NCBI GenBank assembly: GCA_016234025.1
Contig: JACQLL010000084.1
Span: 1-7,371 of the forward strand
Length of the DNA: 7,371 nucleotides
Source: Candidatus Pacearchaeota archaeon
GTDB taxonomy: Archaea; Nanobdellota; Nanobdellia; Pacearchaeales; GW2011-AR1
Reading direction: 5' to 3'
Shown piece by piece: positions 4,659 to 7,371 of the stretch. The notes beneath the pieces were generated by a model that had not been told where the DNA came from, did no database searches, and saw only the letters and a list, made by a program, of their open reading frames with translations. Numbering within the stretch: the first letter of the stretch is position 1; each line of letters starts with the position of its first letter. The translations under genes and the position numbers were made by a program.

Positions 4659-5999
4659 TCATTTCGCCAATTTTATAAAAGTCCCATTCCTCATTAGGTG
4701 AACAGTCCTGTGCAGTTTATACCCGAGTTCTTCTGCCAATTTCGCGCCGGCAGTCGTCTTCTCCAAATCTCCGTGAGACGGAATCACATGCTGCGGCTTG
4801 ATAATTTTTAGCAAATCTCTCAAGTCCTCTCTTCCTCCATGCCCGGAAGTATGAACGTTGTCGAAAATCCTAACCTGATATCTCTTCAGTTTTTTCTCAA
4901 GTTCGCCGCGGCTCGCCTCGTTAATCGGCGTCGGAATTGTCTTTGAAGAAAAGATTATATGGTCTTCTTTTGAAAGTTGTAATGGAACTTGTCCGCGCGC
5001 AATCCTGTCAAGAATCGAACCGGGCTCGCCCTGATGTCCGGTGCAGACAACCAAATATCTCTTTTTATTTTTGTTAACAATTTTAAGTATTTTTTCAACT
5101 TGTCTTCGGTAAGTAAATATCCTGATGTCTCTCGCAAACTGCGCCTGTCCGACGTTCTTCGCCGCCTGCATATATTTTCCTAAACTTCGCCCGAGAAAAA
5201 CAACCTCTCTTCCAAGTTTCCTCCCAAATTCGGTTATCGTCTTCAATCTCGCTATATGAGAAGAAAAAGTCGTTACAATCATGCCGGAGTTTTTGTTGTC
5301 TGTAGTGAACAAAACATCTTCCAGCAAACCCTTCGCAATTTTTTCAGAAGGCGTCTTTCTGTCGTCGGGAGCGTACAGGCAGTCAACAATCAACGCCTTC
5401 ACACCTTTGTTCGCCAATTCCCTCAATCTTTTATAATCCGGCTTATCACCAAAAGTCGGAGAGTTGTCAAGCTTGTAATCGTTCGCGTACAGGACGACTC
5501 CCTCTTTGGTGTGGACAGCGACAATAGAACTCTGTATCGTCGAATGCGTAATGTTCACAAATTCAATTTTGTAATTCTCGCTCTTTCCCCTTATCGTGTA
5601 AGACGAACCAATCTTGATAGGAATAATTTTGTTTCTTATCCGTTGATTATTGTCTTTCATCAATATCTTAAGAACCTCCATTGTAAAGGGCGTTCCGAAC
5701 ACGTTTGCGTCGTATCTCTGCGCATTGTAGGGTATTGCCCCGACGTGGTCGAGATGTGCGTGTGAGACCAATATCGCCCGCACTTTCTTTCTTAGGCCAA
5801 TCCTGTCAAGATAAGTGTCATCAGGCAAAGCACCGAGCGCGCGCATTCCTTTTTCCGTCGGTATTTTTTCTCTTTCTTCAACGCCGACAATCGCAGGCAA
5901 AAACAAACCGGAATCAAACAGGATAACATCCTCGCCAATCTCAAGCGCAGTCATGTTTTTCCCGACCTCGTCATATCCGCCAATCGCGTGTATCTTCAT
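4659..5999 (-). CDS. Archaeal RNase J (beta-CASP metallo-beta-lactamase ribonuclease)
   Basis: This 446-residue zinc-dependent ribonuclease belongs to the aRNase J group, whose characterised members degrade RNA 5' to 3' and prefer 5'-monophosphate ends. The metallo-beta-lactamase core shows Asp29 (motif 1), HAHLDH at 80-85 (motif 2), His152 in THST (motif 3) and Asp174 in YANDYKLD (motif 4). The inserted beta-CASP domain (about 200-350) carries Asp206 (motif A) and the TGHQGEPGS stretch (320-328). HTSGHGG (383-389, motif B) and PSHGD (407-411, motif C) complete the active site. All expected residues are present. Length matches archaeal members (about 450); the C-terminal domain of bacterial RNase J is absent. 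It is the first gene of the four-gene operon, with a box A 21-30 nt before the ATG. The group is secure; the exact specificity is inferred. Confidence 0.93.
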   Translation of the reverse strand: MKIHAIGGYDEVGKNMTALEIGEDVILFDSGLFLPAIVGVEEREKIPTEKGMRALGALPDDTYLDRIGLRKKVRAILVSHAHLDHVGAIPYNAQRYDANVFGTPFTMEVLKILMKDNNQRIRNKIIPIKIGSSYTIRGKSENYKIEFVNITHSTIQSSIVAVHTKEGVVLYANDYKLDNSPTFGDKPDYKRLRELANKGVKALIVDCLYAPDDRKTPSEKIAKGLLEDVLFTTDNKNSGMIVTTFSSHIARLKTITEFGRKLGREVVFLGRSLGKYMQAAKNVGQAQFARDIRIFTYRRQVEKILKIVNKNKKRYLVVCTGHQGEPGSILDRIARGQVPLQLSKEDHIIFSSKTIPTPINEASRGELEKKLKRYQVRIFDNVHTSGHGGREDLRDLLKIIKPQHVIPSHGDLEKTTAGAKLAEELGYKLHRTVHLMRNGTFIKLAK

Positions 6000-6019
6000 C
6001 TCCCTAAGAGAAAAACTAA

Positions 6020-6029
6020 CTTTAAATGC
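6020..6029 (-). promoter_or_regulatory. Box A promoter of the RNase J operon
   Basis: The minus strand reads GCATTTAAAG, 21-30 nt before the ATG at 5999. It lies back to back with the protease promoter inside a 75-bp divergent intergenic region. Confidence 0.55.
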
Positions 6030-6044
6030 TTTTCCGAACCTTAA

Positions 6045-6056
6045 CTTTATATATTT
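6045..6056 (+). promoter_or_regulatory. Box A promoter of the protease-pop5 unit
   Basis: CTTTATATATTT lies 19-30 nt before the ATG at 6075. Its centre is about 25 bp from the RNase J box A on the other strand, so the two may compete for TBP/TFB or share control. Confidence 0.6.
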
Positions 6057-6074
6057 TATTTACGGGCTTAATTA

Positions 6075-6932
6075 ATGGTTGACCATAAAAAACACCGCAA
6101 CATTCTTTACAGCTTAGTCGTTATCCTCGCACTTTTGCAAATCATCTCATTCTTAATAATAAGCGTTCAGTTCTCAAATCTGAACTCAAAGCTCGATTCA
6201 GAAATAGAAAAGACAAATCTCGATTTAAAAAAATTCACGACCGACTTGATTCAAACTTACAACTCACTTTATCAGGAAAACTTCAATGATATCTCAATGT
6301 TGCTCACCAAACAGGAAAAGGACTTCGAGCAGGAAATTAGTCTCCTAAAGTCAACGCAGGAGGACTTCTCCGGAATAATCAACGAGGCAATTGTCAGCGT
6401 CGTAACAGTTTCAACAGGCGACTCCGTTGGTTCAGGATTCATAATAGATTCTTCAGGATACATCGTAACAAACTATCACGTCATACAGGGCAGAGAAGAT
6501 AACATAAGAGTCCTGACCTATGACAGGGAATTAAAAGAAGCAGAATTGATAAACAAAGACGAACTAAGAGACCTCGCGCTCTTGAAAATTCAGGGCGACT
6601 ATAAGGAAATAGCTCTGGCAAATTCAGACGAACTGCAGGTCGGAAAAAAAGTCATAGCAATCGGAAACCCTCTAGGCCTGTCCTTCACCGTGACAGAAGG
6701 AATCATATCTGCCATCGACAGAGCAGGACCTAACGGCCTCGCCGAATATATCCAAACAGACGTCTCTCTAAACCCAGGCAACTCCGGCGGTCCGTTAATC
6801 GACACAAACGGCAAGGTAGTCGGAATAAATAATTTCAAAATCGGCGACGCAGAAAGTTTGGGATTCGCTCTCGAAAGCAACTCAATAAGAGAGAGCGTAA
6901 ACTCAATGCTTGAGCAAACAATTATTCCATGA
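6075..6932 (+). CDS. Membrane-anchored HtrA/DegP-like trypsin-family serine protease, no PDZ domain
   Basis: This 285-residue protease has a basic N-terminus (MVDHKKHRN), one membrane helix (about 11-32), a probable coiled coil (33-95) and a trypsin-like S1C domain (about 100-280). The positive-inside pattern places the protease outside the cytoplasmic membrane. The catalytic triad is complete: His135 in TNYHVI, Asp166 in RDLALLKI, and Ser237 in NPGNSGGPL. GSGFIIDSSGYI (119-130), AIGNPLG (195-201) and TEGIIS (207-212) are further HtrA landmarks. The chain stops right after the protease domain, so the PDZ domains that sense substrates in DegP/DegS are absent. It probably handles damaged or misfolded envelope proteins, with the coiled coil possibly used for oligomerisation. 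It is first in a two-gene unit; its TGA overlaps the next ATG. Confidence 0.92.
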   Translation: MVDHKKHRNILYSLVVILALLQIISFLIISVQFSNLNSKLDSEIEKTNLDLKKFTTDLIQTYNSLYQENFNDISMLLTKQEKDFEQEISLLKSTQEDFSGIINEAIVSVVTVSTGDSVGSGFIIDSSGYIVTNYHVIQGREDNIRVLTYDRELKEAELINKDELRDLALLKIQGDYKEIALANSDELQVGKKVIAIGNPLGLSFTVTEGIISAIDRAGPNGLAEYIQTDVSLNPGNSGGPLIDTNGKVVGINNFKIGDAESLGFALESNSIRESVNSMLEQTIIP

Positions 6933-7198
6933 AACTAAAAACAAAACCTTCTGCAAGAATAAAAAGAAGGTACCTTTTGATTGAAGCAGAAAATAGAAAG
7001 CAAGTCGAAGATGTGATACTCGACTACATCGGAATTCTCGGCTGGGCAAAGGCGGCGCCGATGTTTGTAAAAACAAATTCAAAAAAAATAGTTCTCGCAA
7101 TCGAAAGAAAGTCCCTGACAGACGTAAGAGCGTCATTCGAATTGTCAAACAAAAAAATAAAAGTCCTAAGAGTTTCAGGCACGCTGAAAGGCCTATAG
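6929..7198 (+). CDS. rnp2: RNase P protein component Pop5 (Rpp14/Pop5 family)
   Basis: This 89-residue protein matches archaeal Pop5, which with Rpp30 stimulates the catalytic RNA of RNase P in tRNA 5' maturation. Family marks are the opening RRYLLIEAEN (13-22), a helix ending DYIGILGWAKAAPMFV (32-47) equivalent to the L-x-G-x-x-G/A-x-A segment, a basic KKIVLAIERKSLTDVRASF strand-helix (52-70) and the ending VLRVSGTLKG (79-88). It is shorter than most Pop5 proteins (about 110-140) but holds the whole alpha-beta sandwich, as in other reduced archaeal genomes. The ATG overlaps the protease stop as ATGA. Association with Rpp30 or proteasome genes is common in other archaea; neither is visible here. 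The start could not move upstream without deeper overlap. Confidence 0.9.
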   Translation: MKLKTKPSARIKRRYLLIEAENRKQVEDVILDYIGILGWAKAAPMFVKTNSKKIVLAIERKSLTDVRASFELSNKKIKVLRVSGTLKGL

Positions 7199-7201
7199 TG
7201 A

Positions 7202-7231
7202 ACCAATTTAATTTCTCGGTCGCAAATTGGT
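7202..7231 (+). terminator. 8-bp hairpin just after pop5; possible terminator
   Basis: ACCAATTT (7202-7209) pairs perfectly with AAATTGGT (7224-7231) around a 14-nt loop, starting three bases after the pop5 stop codon. No U-tract follows, only CCCCTAAAT, so a 3'-end-protecting or processing hairpin is as likely as a terminator. Confidence 0.35.
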
Positions 7232-7272
7232 CCCCTAAATAGTCAACCAACCAAAACTAACCGAAGAACTTA

Positions 7273-7371
7273 TAGCAACTGACTTAAATAACTCCCCAAA
7301 TTGTCAGTTGCTACACCGAGAACCTTTTCTGCTTTGCGCAGGTTCTCGGGGCCGTCAAGAATGCAACTGTC
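7273..7371 (+). other. Dense inverted repeats with an embedded box A; candidate start of a structured RNA
   Basis: TAGCAACTGAC (7273-7283) pairs perfectly with GTCAGTTGCTA (7303-7313). Directly after, CCGAGAACCT (7316-7325) pairs perfectly with AGGTTCTCGG (7340-7349), giving a 10-bp GC-rich stem. A third element, GCAACTGTC (7363-7371), nearly repeats the first arm and can pair with CAGTTGC (7305-7311), competing with the first stem and enclosing the second. GACTTAAATAA (7281-7291) looks like a plus-strand box A; initiation about 25 nt later would fall near 7310-7316, right before the GC-rich stem. No protein-coding frame of useful length lies here. An ATG at 7361 could begin a gene beyond the window, making this a structured leader instead. 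Confidence 0.4.

Noticed and set aside
5256..5765. 169-codon open frame on the plus strand inside RNase J
   Set aside because: It is antisense to a fully conserved RNase J sequence; its product is Arg/Val-rich with no recognisable family features, and I see no promoter for it. It is a by-product of codon use.
6599..6880. 93-codon minus-strand frame inside the protease gene
   Set aside because: It lies opposite conserved protease motifs including the NPGNSGGP segment and shows no independent coding signs.
6903..7250. 115-codon minus-strand frame spanning pop5 and the intergenic region
   Set aside because: It is antisense to the conserved Pop5 reading frame; the Leu/Phe-rich product is what reversed Lys/Glu/Asn codons give.
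7305..7369. tRNA-like layout: CAGTTGC at 7305-7311 and GCAACTG at 7363-7369 form a 7-bp acceptor-like stem about 65 nt apart, with TA at the position 8-9 equivalents
   Set aside because: No T-loop sequence of the TTCRANY type, no D-loop GG, and the central part is one long 10-bp stem rather than three arms.
1..7371. CRISPR array, transposase, integrase or rRNA gene
   Set aside because: No regularly spaced direct repeats, no transposase or integrase motifs in any reading frame and no rRNA-like conserved blocks were seen.

Overview
The window reads as a piece of an AT-rich archaeal chromosome, most likely from a small-genome DPANN lineage of the Pacearchaeota/Woesearchaeota kind. Three genes are archaeal markers: prefoldin alpha, a short RNase J lacking the bacterial C-terminal extension, and the Pop5 subunit of RNase P. 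A HemK-type methylase of the archaeal/eukaryotic Mtq2 class agrees with them. Archaeal box A (TATA) elements lie about 20-33 nt before the first gene of each transcription unit, and no clear Shine-Dalgarno sequences are visible, which suggests largely leaderless mRNAs. The lineage is an inference from gene content and style; no 16S or ribosomal protein gene is present.

Region 1-1716 (minus strand) holds two small transcription units that look like metal handling, probably copper. The first encodes a Met/Gly/Cys-rich polytopic membrane protein (1003-1686), coupled by an ATGA overlap to a 51-residue Cys-rich protein (851-1006). The second encodes a membrane-anchored cupredoxin (390-785), followed after one nucleotide by a membrane protein with a CPLC motif that runs off the left edge (1-388).

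Region 1717-3090 holds single genes: prefoldin alpha (1948-2331, minus), an unrecognised 110-residue basic protein (2386-2718, minus) and an unrecognised 64-residue protein (2896-3090, plus). The gene-free stretch 1717-1947 contains two adjacent hairpins that may be a small RNA. The 64-residue gene converges on the methylase gene and overlaps it by 33 bp.

Region 3058-5999 (minus strand) is a tight four-gene operon: RNase J, a single-pass membrane protein with a UBA/CUE-like N-terminus, a six-helix membrane protein, and a HemK/Mtq2-like methyltransferase. Neighbouring genes overlap by 4 bp or are 1 bp apart. It combines mRNA decay and probable release-factor modification with two membrane proteins of unknown role.

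Region 6000-7198 (plus strand) diverges from the RNase J operon. It encodes a membrane-anchored HtrA-like serine protease without a PDZ domain, and the RNase P protein Pop5, joined by an ATGA overlap. The rest (7199-7371) has no recognised gene but is unusually rich in inverted repeats: three perfect stems and a third partial copy of one arm. A box A motif sits inside it, so a structured RNA gene or leader may begin here and continue beyond the window.
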